Below, one piece after another: positions 1 to 7,690 of a DNA stretch of 64,000 bases. The notes under the pieces are model-generated. The model made no database searches. It was given only the letters and a program-made list of their open reading frames with translations, and was not told the origin of the DNA. The position numbers were made by a program, and so were the translations under genes. The first letter of the stretch is position 1. Each line of letters starts with the position of its first letter. Source of the DNA: Sandaracinaceae bacterium (GTDB lineage: Bacteria; Myxococcota_A; Polyangia; Polyangiales; Sandaracinaceae). The stretch spans positions 186,001 through 250,000 of the forward strand of contig JAVJQK010000122.1 in the NCBI GenBank assembly GCA_040218145.1, read 5' to 3'.

Positions 1-235
1 GGCCCAGGAGCTCGGCTTCACGCTGAAGGAGGTCGCGGAGCTCCTCGCGCTCCGGGAGGGCGGCACGTGCTCGGAGGCGCGGGCCGCGGCCGAGCTGAAG
101 CTCGAAGACGTCGGCCGCAAGATCGAGCGGCTCCGCGCCATTCGCGCGGCGCTCCAGGAGCTCGTGAGCACGTGCACGGGGACGGGCAGCACGCGCAGCT
201 GCCCCATCCTCGAGGCGATGGAGGGGCAGGAGTGA
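1..235 (+). CDS. MerR-family regulator of the mercury-sensing type, C-terminal part
   Basis: The reading frame is open from the window edge (frame starts at base 2) and ends with TGA at 233-235, leaving 77 residues. The DNA-binding part lies outside the window; what remains is the end of the effector domain and the long dimerisation helix. Three cysteines are visible: GGTC at residue 23, STC at 58 and RSCPIL at 67. Their spacing (C-x34-C-x8-C) equals that of C82, C117 and C126 of Tn21 MerR, the three Hg(II) ligands. This favours a MerR-type metal sensor over CueR or ZntR types. It converges on a multicopper oxidase gene 7 bases away. The ligand metal is inferred from spacing only. Confidence 0.85.
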   Translation, partial: AQELGFTLKEVAELLALREGGTCSEARAAAELKLEDVGRKIERLRAIRAALQELVSTCTGTGSTRSCPILEAMEGQE

Positions 236-242
236 CGGGCGC

Positions 243-1649
243 TCAGCGCGGGTCGACGACGATCTCGCTCATCATGCCCAGCTCCGCGTGCTCGAGGATG
301 TGGCAGTGCGCCATCCAGCGGCCCGGGTTGTCGAGGTGGGCGATGATCTCCACCGTCTCGGAGCCGCCGACGAGCACCGTGTCGTAGAGCCCCGGGCGGC
401 CCGGGACCTCGAAGAACTGGCCGTGCAGGTGGAAGGGGTGCTCCTGGCCCGCGAGGTTGGCCAGCGTGATCCGGACCGTCTCGCCCTGACCGAAGGTGAA
501 GAGCGGCTCCATGCGGTGGGCCTCGCCGTTGATGCGCCAGAGGATGCCCTCCTCCGGATCGTTGATCGCGTCGAAGCTCATCTCCACCTCGCGATCGACA
601 GTGCGCGGCTCGGGCGTGGCGAGCTCCGGCCAGACCAGCTCGCGCGGCTCCACGGCCTCCCCGTCGACGTCGACGACGTAGACCGGGATGGCCTGCTCCA
701 CGACGTCGCCCGCGTCGTTCACCACCAGCACGTGGCTCTGCAGCGCCACCGTGCCAGCGGCGCCGTAGCGCACCTCGAGCTCGTAGCGCTGCCCGACGGG
801 CAGCTCGAGCCGATCCGTCTCGAACGGCTCCGCGATGCGCCCGCCGTCGGTGGCGATCACGCGCATCGTCGCCCCGGAGAGCGAGAGGCTCATCGTACGT
901 GCGTTCGCCGTGTTGACGATGCGCCAACGCTCGATCTGTCCGGGTCGGGCCGTCCGCTCCGGGCCGGGGCTCACCTGCCCGTCCGTCAGCAGGACGTTGC
1001 CGCTCCTGCCGTGCACGAGCTCGGGGTGGAAGCGGAGGAAGGGCGCGATCTGGTCGGTGGCGGGATCGATGAGCACGTCGTCGAGCACGATCATGCGCTC
1101 CGCGTCGAAGACCGGATCCTCGCGGTCGTGCACGATCAGCGTGCCGACGAGCCCGAGCTCGAGCTGCTCGTTGGTGCGAACGTGCGGGTGGTACCAGAAG
1201 GTCCCCGCCTCCGGCACGACGAACCGGTAGGTGAAGGTGCCGCCCTCGGCCGCCACGGGCTCCTGGATGCGGGGCGAGCCGTCCATCTCGTCGCTGATCC
1301 GCAGGCCATGCCAGTGCACGGTCGTCGCGTCCCACGTGTGGTTCTCGAAGTGCACGATCACCTCGTCGCCCACCTTCGCCTGCAGGACCGGCCCCGGGAC
1401 CATCCCGTTGTAGCCGAGCATGGGACGCGTGGTCCCATCGCCCAGATCCACCTCGACCATCTCGGCCCGCAGGCTGACCTCGACCACGTCGGGGTCCGGG
1501 TTCGTGTCCTCGAGCGACGCCTCGGGTCCGATGAGGGCGGGCGCGCTCCAGGCGGGCTCCGTCGAGGCGTCTCCACCCGCGTCGGGTCCGGCGGTGGGCT
1601 CGGCGCAGGCGACGAGAAGGATGGGCAAGAGAGCGGCGAGACGCGACAT
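243..1649 (-). CDS. Multicopper oxidase, lipoprotein (468 aa)
   Basis: Three-cupredoxin-type copper oxidase. A short signal peptide ends in a lipobox (LLVAC, C15), so it should be anchored at a membrane facing the periplasm or outside. The four copper-binding stretches are intact: HWHG at 112-115, WYHPH at about 153-156, HPFHLHG near 409, and HCHILEHAELGMM near 448-460, which supplies type 1 and type 2/3 ligands. The ATG start at 1649 has a GGAGG sequence just upstream. It is the last gene of a minus-strand run of metal genes, 61 bases after a diheme cytochrome. A role in oxidising Cu(I) or another metal is inferred from family and context; the substrate cannot be read from sequence. Confidence 0.9.
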   Translation of the reverse strand: MSRLAALLPILLVACAEPTAGPDAGGDASTEPAWSAPALIGPEASLEDTNPDPDVVEVSLRAEMVEVDLGDGTTRPMLGYNGMVPGPVLQAKVGDEVIVHFENHTWDATTVHWHGLRISDEMDGSPRIQEPVAAEGGTFTYRFVVPEAGTFWYHPHVRTNEQLELGLVGTLIVHDREDPVFDAERMIVLDDVLIDPATDQIAPFLRFHPELVHGRSGNVLLTDGQVSPGPERTARPGQIERWRIVNTANARTMSLSLSGATMRVIATDGGRIAEPFETDRLELPVGQRYELEVRYGAAGTVALQSHVLVVNDAGDVVEQAIPVYVVDVDGEAVEPRELVWPELATPEPRTVDREVEMSFDAINDPEEGILWRINGEAHRMEPLFTFGQGETVRITLANLAGQEHPFHLHGQFFEVPGRPGLYDTVLVGGSETVEIIAHLDNPGRWMAHCHILEHAELGMMSEIVVDPR

Positions 1650-1710
1650 GAAGACCTCCGAAGGCCTCGCGTCTACCGGTCTCGCGCCGGGTGGTCAACC
1701 GGGCGGAGGC

Positions 1711-2739
1711 TCAGGGGAGCGGGCTCTGTCGGATCCAGCGCTCGATCGCGGCGCGCCCGTCCGGGTCGATGGCCTCGGTGCCGAGGGGCGGCATGCCCAG
1801 CTCGCCGCGCAGGCCCATGCGCACGTAGATCTGGGACGCGTCGGGATCGCCGGGCACGAGGAGCTGCCGGGCGCCACCGATGTCATGGAAGGCGACTTGC
1901 TCGACGCTGGTTCGCCACGCGGGGGCCTCGAGCGGGTCGTCGAGACCGACCGGAAGGCTCAGCCGGAGAGACCGGTGCATCGCGAGCGGGTGAGACTCCG
2001 TGTGGCAGTGCCCGCAGTTGCCGTGCAGGTACCCGAGCGCGGCGCGCTGGGCGTCGTCGCCGGGCGGCTCCCCCCAGCGCGTCCCGTCGGGGAGCACGCC
2101 CGCCCGTGTCCAGGCGTCGAACGAGGCGCGGTCCAGCTGGTTCGCGGACACCCCCAGCAAGAAGTCGGCGGCGCCTCGGTGGCAGTTGAAGCACCCGGCC
2201 ACGTCGGGCACGTCGTGCGCGGTCCCGAGCGCGTCGACGACGCCTCCCGGTGCCGCGTCCGCGTCCTCGCCGTCCTCTCGGTAGACGTACGCGACGCGCA
2301 CCCAGTCGCGCTCCCCGACCTTCCAGAGCAGGCGTGTCTCGATCGGTCGACCGTCGACTGCGAACTCCTTGAACGCGCGCGTCCCGACGGGGAACCGCCA
2401 GCCGTCGGGATCCGAGGTGTCGATCGTCGCTCCGTCGGGCAGCAGCAGGTAGCGTCGCTTGGTCGAGCCATCGCTCCAGAGCGGGTAGCGGACGTCATAG
2501 GCGAGCACACCTTCGGCGAGGTCTCCTCCCACCGCGTCTCGGTAGAGCCCCGCGGCCGAGAGGGTCGCGGGATGCGGCGGGCCCGCGTCCACGAGGGCGC
2601 CAGCGTCGTCTGCGCTCGCGTCCGCCGTCCCACCATCGACTGGATCGGGCGGCGCCTCACACGCGGAGGCGAGGCCGCAGAGGAGCATACAGAGGAGCAA
2701 GCAGAGGAGCGGAGCACGGTCCACGCCGGCAGCATGCAT
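1711..2739 (-). CDS. Diheme c-type cytochrome lipoprotein, SO_2930/HNE_0200-like (342 aa)
   Basis: The start used is ATG at 2739 with GGGAGGGA just upstream; the open frame continues to 3120 but that part lacks protein-like composition. A hydrophobic segment ends in LASAC (C27), a lipobox. Two haem-attachment motifs are present, CFNCH at 183-187 and CGHCH at 242-246. The segment before them (YPLWSDGSTKRRYLLLP) and the C-terminal LVPGDPDASQIYVRM followed by MPPLGTE are typical of a conserved diheme family usually found beside secreted or outer-membrane proteins. It lies between a thioredoxin-fusion gene and a multicopper oxidase, suggesting electron transfer in the envelope. Function is unassigned beyond cytochrome. 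Confidence 0.85.
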   Translation of the reverse strand: MHAAGVDRAPLLCLLLCMLLCGLASACEAPPDPVDGGTADASADDAGALVDAGPPHPATLSAAGLYRDAVGGDLAEGVLAYDVRYPLWSDGSTKRRYLLLPDGATIDTSDPDGWRFPVGTRAFKEFAVDGRPIETRLLWKVGERDWVRVAYVYREDGEDADAAPGGVVDALGTAHDVPDVAGCFNCHRGAADFLLGVSANQLDRASFDAWTRAGVLPDGTRWGEPPGDDAQRAALGYLHGNCGHCHTESHPLAMHRSLRLSLPVGLDDPLEAPAWRTSVEQVAFHDIGGARQLLVPGDPDASQIYVRMGLRGELGMPPLGTEAIDPDGRAAIERWIRQSPLP

Positions 2740-2801
2740 CCATCTCCCTCCCGGGACGAGCCTGTGAGCCCGACTCGCGAGCGACCTGCGCGACGCGTGC
2801 G

Positions 2802-4532
2802 TCAGCGACCGGTCCTCGCTGCCTGCGCCCGCAGCGCGCGCAGGAGGGCGGGCTCGTCGAGCCGATCGCCGGTCCACGCGCCGCGCAGCCGCCGGTCGGC
2901 GTCGAACACGAAGAGGCCGGGCAGCGGTGGGACACCGAGCGCCGCCGCCGCCCCCGCGTCGCGCACCACCTCTCCTTCGAAGCCCCAGCGGCGCGCCGTC
3001 GCGACGGCGCGAGACGCGGGCCCCTCGTCGAGGCTGACCGCGAGCACCCGCGTCCCGCTCGGGAGGCGGGCGCGGCTCCGCTGGAGCTGAGCGAGCTCGT
3101 CGCGGCACGGCTGACACCAACGCGCGAAGAACGCGACGACCAGAGGCGCCTCACCGGCCAGCTCGGACAGCGTGACGCGCGCGCCCTGTTCGTCCAGCAC
3201 CGCCGCGTCCGGGAGCGCGTCGCCCAGCGCGAGGCGACGCGGCGCGTTGGACTCCGCCTCCCTCGCGGGACCGCGAGGCAGCGCGCTCACGGGCAGCGCG
3301 GCGACGTGGACGCGGGGGGGCTCGGCGGCGTCGCGATACGCGACGAGCAGCCGGTCCCCGTCGCGGGCGATCACGGGGAAGCCGCTCGCGCGGGCCGCGC
3401 CCATGTCCGCGATGACGCTGGCGGCGCCGAGCGTTCCGTCCGGCGACACGAAGCGTGCGCGCGCCTCACCGCCGGTCGGCGTCCGCGCGAGCCAGCTCAC
3501 GACCGCGCCGTCGTCGAGCAGCGCCACGTCGACGCGACCCGGCGGCTGATCGGGGTCGACGATCACGGGCGGCGCGAACGAGGCGCCCCCGTCCCGGCTG
3601 AACGCCACGCGCACCGAGCCTCCGTCGGCCCCGGTGAACCAGGCCGTGACGACGCGCTCCCCCGCCGCGTCGATCGCCGGGCCGTTCACGGGGCAGCCGG
3701 CGATCTCCCACCCGTCCCGGTGGGCTGGCGTGGGCGTCGAGAACCCCTCCGGGGTCCGCCGCACCACGGACACGTCGCGCACCTCCTCCTCGCCGCGGTC
3801 CCGGTACGCGACCAGGGGGCCCGTCGAGGCGACGGCGGCGTCGGTCTGACAACAATCACACGTGCGATCATCCAAGCTCTCCGGGCTGGAGACGACGTCC
3901 GTGACGGTGGCCGTGTAGATCCCCGTCGGCCCCCCGCGCACCGCGGCGCGACCGTCGAGCCAGAAGACCCGGACGCCCGCGCCCTCGGGCACGAGTGAGA
4001 CGAACCCGTGCTCGGTCGCGGTGGCGTCGTCATGGACCGGGCCGAGCTGCTCGAACGCGTCACTCGGCCCGGCGGCCCGGGCGAGGTGGAGGTCGTAGGC
4101 GTGAGGCGAGGCGCCGCCCGAACGGCGCAGGTGGGAGACGAAGATCGACCCGTCTCCGCCGCGCGCCGCGCGCGGGAAGTCCGCCCAGTTGGCGACGACC
4201 TCGGCGGACTCCGTCACGGTTCGGGGCGCGCTCCAGTCGTCACCGCGCAGGACGGCGAAGCGGACGCGGTGGCCGTCGGTGGTCGGCTCGATCCACGTGC
4301 CGAGCACGCCGTCCTCGGTCGCGGTGAGGCTGGGCGCCAGGGCGCCCGCGGAGGCGGGAGGGTCCAGTGCTTCCCACGACGGCGCCGCGGGCGACGCCGA
4401 CGGGAGCGAGCGGGATGACTCGGGGGTCGCTTCGGCGCGCGGGTCGGGGGCGGGCGACGGGTCCTCGGAGCACGCGGCGCAGCCGAGCGCGGCCCCGAGG
4501 AGCAAGGCGGTATGAAGGCGAGGGCTCGGCAC
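2802..4532 (-). CDS. Sialidase-like propeller fused to a TlpA-type thioredoxin domain, lipoprotein (576 aa)
   Basis: The start is taken as GTG at 4532 because it places a signal peptide with a lipobox (LGCAAC, C18 or C21) at the N terminus; no strong ribosome site is visible, so the start is uncertain. Residues about 65-415 contain BNR/sialidase-like repeats (for example AFSRDGGASF near 310) and the motif TCDCCQTD with cysteines 225-228. Residues about 435-576 form a TlpA/redoxin domain with the redox motif WCQPC at 472-476. A covalent link between a propeller carrying CDCC and a periplasmic thiol-redox domain suggests the latter delivers electrons or metal to the former. Neighbouring genes are copper oxidases and a cytochrome. 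The function is inferred. Confidence 0.8.
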   Translation of the reverse strand: MPSPRLHTALLLGAALGCAACSEDPSPAPDPRAEATPESSRSLPSASPAAPSWEALDPPASAGALAPSLTATEDGVLGTWIEPTTDGHRVRFAVLRGDDWSAPRTVTESAEVVANWADFPRAARGGDGSIFVSHLRRSGGASPHAYDLHLARAAGPSDAFEQLGPVHDDATATEHGFVSLVPEGAGVRVFWLDGRAAVRGGPTGIYTATVTDVVSSPESLDDRTCDCCQTDAAVASTGPLVAYRDRGEEEVRDVSVVRRTPEGFSTPTPAHRDGWEIAGCPVNGPAIDAAGERVVTAWFTGADGGSVRVAFSRDGGASFAPPVIVDPDQPPGRVDVALLDDGAVVSWLARTPTGGEARARFVSPDGTLGAASVIADMGAARASGFPVIARDGDRLLVAYRDAAEPPRVHVAALPVSALPRGPAREAESNAPRRLALGDALPDAAVLDEQGARVTLSELAGEAPLVVAFFARWCQPCRDELAQLQRSRARLPSGTRVLAVSLDEGPASRAVATARRWGFEGEVVRDAGAAAALGVPPLPGLFVFDADRRLRGAWTGDRLDEPALLRALRAQAARTGR

Positions 4533-4573
4533 ACCCGGGTGTAACACGCGCGTCTCGTGGAACGCCGACCTCG

Positions 4574-5872
4574 TCAGGTCTCGACGCCATCCGCGGCGAG
4601 CTCCGCCGCGGTGGCCGGGCGGGCGACGGTGCCCTGCGGGTGCTCGTACCAGCCGGGGTCCTCGTCGTAGCTGGTCAGGTCCTCCCGCACCTTGAGGATC
4701 GTGAACATGCCGCCCATGTCGATGCGACCGAACGCGCCGGGGCCGCCGCGCATCGGGATGCTGTTGTCGGGCACGGGCATGTCCATCTCGCCCATCTCCG
4801 CCATTCCGTCGGTGCCCATCGTCATGTAGCCGGGGATCATGCGGCGAATGCGGCGCGTGGCGACCGGGAGCTCGGCGCCGATCATGTTGGGGAAGTCGTG
4901 CCCCATCTGGTTCATGATGTGGTGGGTCATGTGGCAGTGCATCGCCCAGTCGCCGGGGTTGTCGGCGACGAGCTCGATCACGCGACACGCGCCCGTCGGG
5001 ACCAGCACCGTGGTGTTCGGCTCCTGCGCGCTCCGCGGGATCTCTCCGCCGTCGGTCGCGGTGATCCGGAACGAGTAGCCATGGAGATGGATCGGGTGAT
5101 TGTCGATCCCGCTCAGGTTCCCGAAGCGGATGCGGACGAGGTCGCCGCGCCGCACGACGAGCGGCTCGGTCCCGGGGAACGCCTTCGAATTCATCGTGAG
5201 CACGTTGAAGTCGTTCATCTCGAGCGGGTTCGGGCGCGCAGAGCCCATGGGGATGCTCCACTCGCTGAGCATGATCGCGAAGTCCCGGTCGGGCTGCCGG
5301 CCGCGCGGTCGGCGCGGGTGCACCACGAGCATGCCCATCATGCCGAGCGCCATCTGGGTCATCTCGTCCCAGTGCGGGTGGTACATGAACGTGCCGGCGT
5401 GCTGGAACGTGAACTCGTATCGGAACGTCTGCCCCGGCGGGATCGGCCGCTGGGTGAGGCCGCCCACACCATCCATCCCGGCAGGCAAGATGACGCCGTG
5501 CCAGTGGACCGTGGTGGGCTCGCGCAGGTTGTTCGTGACGTAGATGCGGACCCGGTCGCCTTCCACCGCCTCGATGGTCGGGCCCGGTGTGCTGCCGTTG
5601 TATCCCCAGCAGTTGGCCTCGAGCCCGTCGGTGAAGACGTGCCGCACCGGCTCCGCGACGAGGTGAAATACCTTGACTCCATCCACCATCCGGAACGGGA
5701 GCGAGGAGCCGTTCGGCGTCACCACGGGGCGGTAGCGCGGGTCGACGTCGGTGGCGGGCCCCGCTGCGTCCGTGGCGGAGGGGCTCTCTTCCTGCGCCTC
5801 GGCGACGCCTCGCGCGACGGCCGCTGCGGCCGCGGCCGCGGCGCCTCCCATGAGCAAGTCTCGTCGGTTCAT
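4574..5872 (-). CDS. Multicopper oxidase with twin-arginine signal, CopA-like (432 aa)
   Basis: The N terminus MNRRDLLMGG followed by an Ala-rich hydrophobic stretch is a twin-arginine export signal, as usual for enzymes that take copper before export. Copper-site motifs are intact: HWHG 123-126, YHPH 164-167, HPIHLHG 259-265, and HCHMTHHIMNQM 312-323. After residue 340 there is a Met-rich loop (MIPGYMTMGTDGMAEM and following), as in CueO/CopA-type cuprous oxidases. The gene starts 16 bases after the TolC-like gene, so they are likely cotranscribed. A periplasmic cuprous oxidase role is likely by family; the two oxidases in this operon differ in export route, one Tat and one lipoprotein. Confidence 0.9.
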   Translation of the reverse strand: MNRRDLLMGGAAAAAAAAVARGVAEAQEESPSATDAAGPATDVDPRYRPVVTPNGSSLPFRMVDGVKVFHLVAEPVRHVFTDGLEANCWGYNGSTPGPTIEAVEGDRVRIYVTNNLREPTTVHWHGVILPAGMDGVGGLTQRPIPPGQTFRYEFTFQHAGTFMYHPHWDEMTQMALGMMGMLVVHPRRPRGRQPDRDFAIMLSEWSIPMGSARPNPLEMNDFNVLTMNSKAFPGTEPLVVRRGDLVRIRFGNLSGIDNHPIHLHGYSFRITATDGGEIPRSAQEPNTTVLVPTGACRVIELVADNPGDWAMHCHMTHHIMNQMGHDFPNMIGAELPVATRRIRRMIPGYMTMGTDGMAEMGEMDMPVPDNSIPMRGGPGAFGRIDMGGMFTILKVREDLTSYDEDPGWYEHPQGTVARPATAAELAADGVET

Positions 5873-5888
5873 CTCTGCGCTCCCATGG

Positions 5889-7286
5889 TCAGTGCCCTGC
5901 GTCCCCGCCCGAAGGCGACGCCGTCATCATCGGGATCGTCGCCTGCCCCATGTCCTCGGGCTGGCCGCCGGCGAGCACCTGCTCCAGGACCGCTCGGGCC
6001 ACCCAGTAGTCCCGCAGCGCCTCGACGAACTGGCGCGCCGTGTCGATCAGCGTGCGACGCGCGGTCAGCAGCTCGAACACCCCGAGGTTCATCGCGTTGT
6101 ACTGGCGCAGGCTCTCGACGAGCACCTCCTCGCGGAGGGGCAGGAGCGTCTCGCGGTAGAAGCGGCTGCGCGCGCTGGCGTTGAGGTAGGCGTTGCGCGC
6201 GCGCCGCACCCTCGAGCGCACCGCGATGGCGCTCGCGACGTAGCGGTGCTGCTCGACGCGGAGCTCCGCCGACACCCGGTCGATGTCGCCCTGCCCTTGG
6301 TGGAAGAGCGGCAGCTGCATCTCCACCATCGGGCCCACCGACCACTCGCCCTCCTCGCGCTCGGCGACGACGCCCACGTGGAGCGCGGGGATCACCCCCT
6401 CCACCCGCGCGAGCCCCACGCGGCGCGCGAGCGCCTCGAGGCGATGTCGGCGCTGCTCGAGCGCCAGGCTGCGCTCGATGGCGGTCTGCTCGATGGCCTC
6501 GAGCCCCGGGTCGGACTCGGCGGGGTCGGGCAGTCGAGACGCCACCTCCCAGGTCGTCGCGTCGCCGCTCAACCCCATCAGAACCTGGAGGCGCTCTCGG
6601 CTCTGGAGCGCAGCCAGCTCGGCCTGCGCGAGCGCGACCCGCGCCTCCTCGTAGAGGGCGCGCTGCTGCACGACGTCGAGCCGCGGCACGTTGCCCGCCT
6701 CGCGCAGCGCCTCGGCCGTCTCCCACCCCGCGCGCAGCGTCTCGACCACCTGCTGAAAGAGCTCGACCAGCTGGAGATCCCCCTGGTGTCGGTAGAACGA
6801 GACGCGGACCTCGAAGGCCAGATCCAGCACCGCCCGCGCCGCCTCCGCCCGGGCCGCGGAGAGCTCCGCGTCCGCCACCGCGCGGCGCAGCGGCATGCGC
6901 ATCGCGTCCGCGAGGTCGAACATGAAGGAGCCCATCAGACCCGGCTCGGCGTTGCCGTCGACCGGGAACGTCGCCTCGAGCTCCACGTCCGGGTTCGCCA
7001 GCAGGGTGGCGCGCAGCACGTCGGCGAGCGCGACGTCGACCTGCTCGAGCGAGGCCTGCAGGTCCGGGCTCTGGAGGATCGCGATCTCGACCGCCGCCTC
7101 GGCGTCGACGGGGTCCGCCAGCAGCGCATCGACCCGCGGCCGCACGGTCCCGTCGCTGGCGGGGTCACGGAAGACGACCTCGCGATCGATCCGGTCTCGA
7201 ACGGTGTTCGCGACCCCCGCGTGCCCGGCCGAGGTCGCGATGCACCCGGTCGCGAAGACGGAGAGGAGCCCCACCTCAATGCGCAT
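5889..7286 (-). CDS. TolC-family outer-membrane efflux protein, lipoprotein (465 aa)
   Basis: The ATG at 7286 is preceded by GAGGAGC and followed by a short hydrophobic segment ending in ATGC (C14), so the mature protein is probably lipid-anchored. The rest is long heptad-rich helices with the internal duplication typical of OEP/TolC proteins, such as EVRVSFYRHQGDLQLVELF near 165 and YNAMNLGVFELLTARRTL near 400. It resembles outer-membrane partners of CusBA/CzcBA systems, although no RND pump or adaptor lies in the window. Its start overlaps the end of the upstream His-rich lipoprotein gene by 11 bases, suggesting coupled translation. Metal efflux is inferred from neighbours. Confidence 0.85.
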   Translation of the reverse strand: MRIEVGLLSVFATGCIATSAGHAGVANTVRDRIDREVVFRDPASDGTVRPRVDALLADPVDAEAAVEIAILQSPDLQASLEQVDVALADVLRATLLANPDVELEATFPVDGNAEPGLMGSFMFDLADAMRMPLRRAVADAELSAARAEAARAVLDLAFEVRVSFYRHQGDLQLVELFQQVVETLRAGWETAEALREAGNVPRLDVVQQRALYEEARVALAQAELAALQSRERLQVLMGLSGDATTWEVASRLPDPAESDPGLEAIEQTAIERSLALEQRRHRLEALARRVGLARVEGVIPALHVGVVAEREEGEWSVGPMVEMQLPLFHQGQGDIDRVSAELRVEQHRYVASAIAVRSRVRRARNAYLNASARSRFYRETLLPLREEVLVESLRQYNAMNLGVFELLTARRTLIDTARQFVEALRDYWVARAVLEQVLAGGQPEDMGQATIPMMTASPSGGDAGH

Positions 7287-7569
7287 GTTGGTGCTCCTCT
7301 CGCTCGCGCGCGTGCTCGACCGGCGCGTCGTCACCCGTCGCGGGCGGAGGCTCCGTCTGCGCGCCATGGCCGTGGTGTCCGTGGCCACGCTCCTCCATGT
7401 CCGTCGTTTCGGGTGGGGGGGCCGGATCCTCCGTCAGCGCCGTGGCCACCGACGGCGGCGGCGCCTCCGGTGCGTCCGGGTGCGTGGGCGACGTGGAGCT
7501 CCAGCTCGGCGTCGGCGACGCGCAGGCCACGGCCATCGAACCGAATAGCAGCAAGACCCACCCCCGCAT
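7276..7569 (-). CDS. Small His-rich lipoprotein (97 aa)
   Basis: ATG at 7569 begins MRGWVLLLFGSMAVACAS, a lipoprotein signal with the acylated Cys at position 16. The mature part is Pro/Thr/Ala-rich and low in complexity, with two histidine clusters, GHGHHGHG near residue 70 and EEHQHAH at the C terminus. These could bind zinc or copper in the periplasm. It overlaps the TolC-like gene by 11 bases and is the first gene of the copper-oxidase run. No family was recognised; a metal-buffering role is an inference from composition and position. Confidence 0.65.
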   Translation of the reverse strand: MRGWVLLLFGSMAVACASPTPSWSSTSPTHPDAPEAPPPSVATALTEDPAPPPETTDMEERGHGHHGHGAQTEPPPATGDDAPVEHAREREEHQHAH

Positions 7570-7690
7570 CACGCGCCTCCCGTCACCGACCCCACGCCCG
7601 AGAGCCACAGTCATACCGCTCACGATCTGGGCGAGCGAAGCCCGAGAAACCAGTCCACACCTCGGGCCCGTAGGCCTGAGCGGGATCATC

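Noticed and set aside
288-2189. Long open frame of 633 codons on the plus strand opposite the first copper oxidase.
   Set aside because: High GC gives long frames on the non-coding strand. The minus strand here has clear oxidase and cytochrome motifs, while this frame has none.
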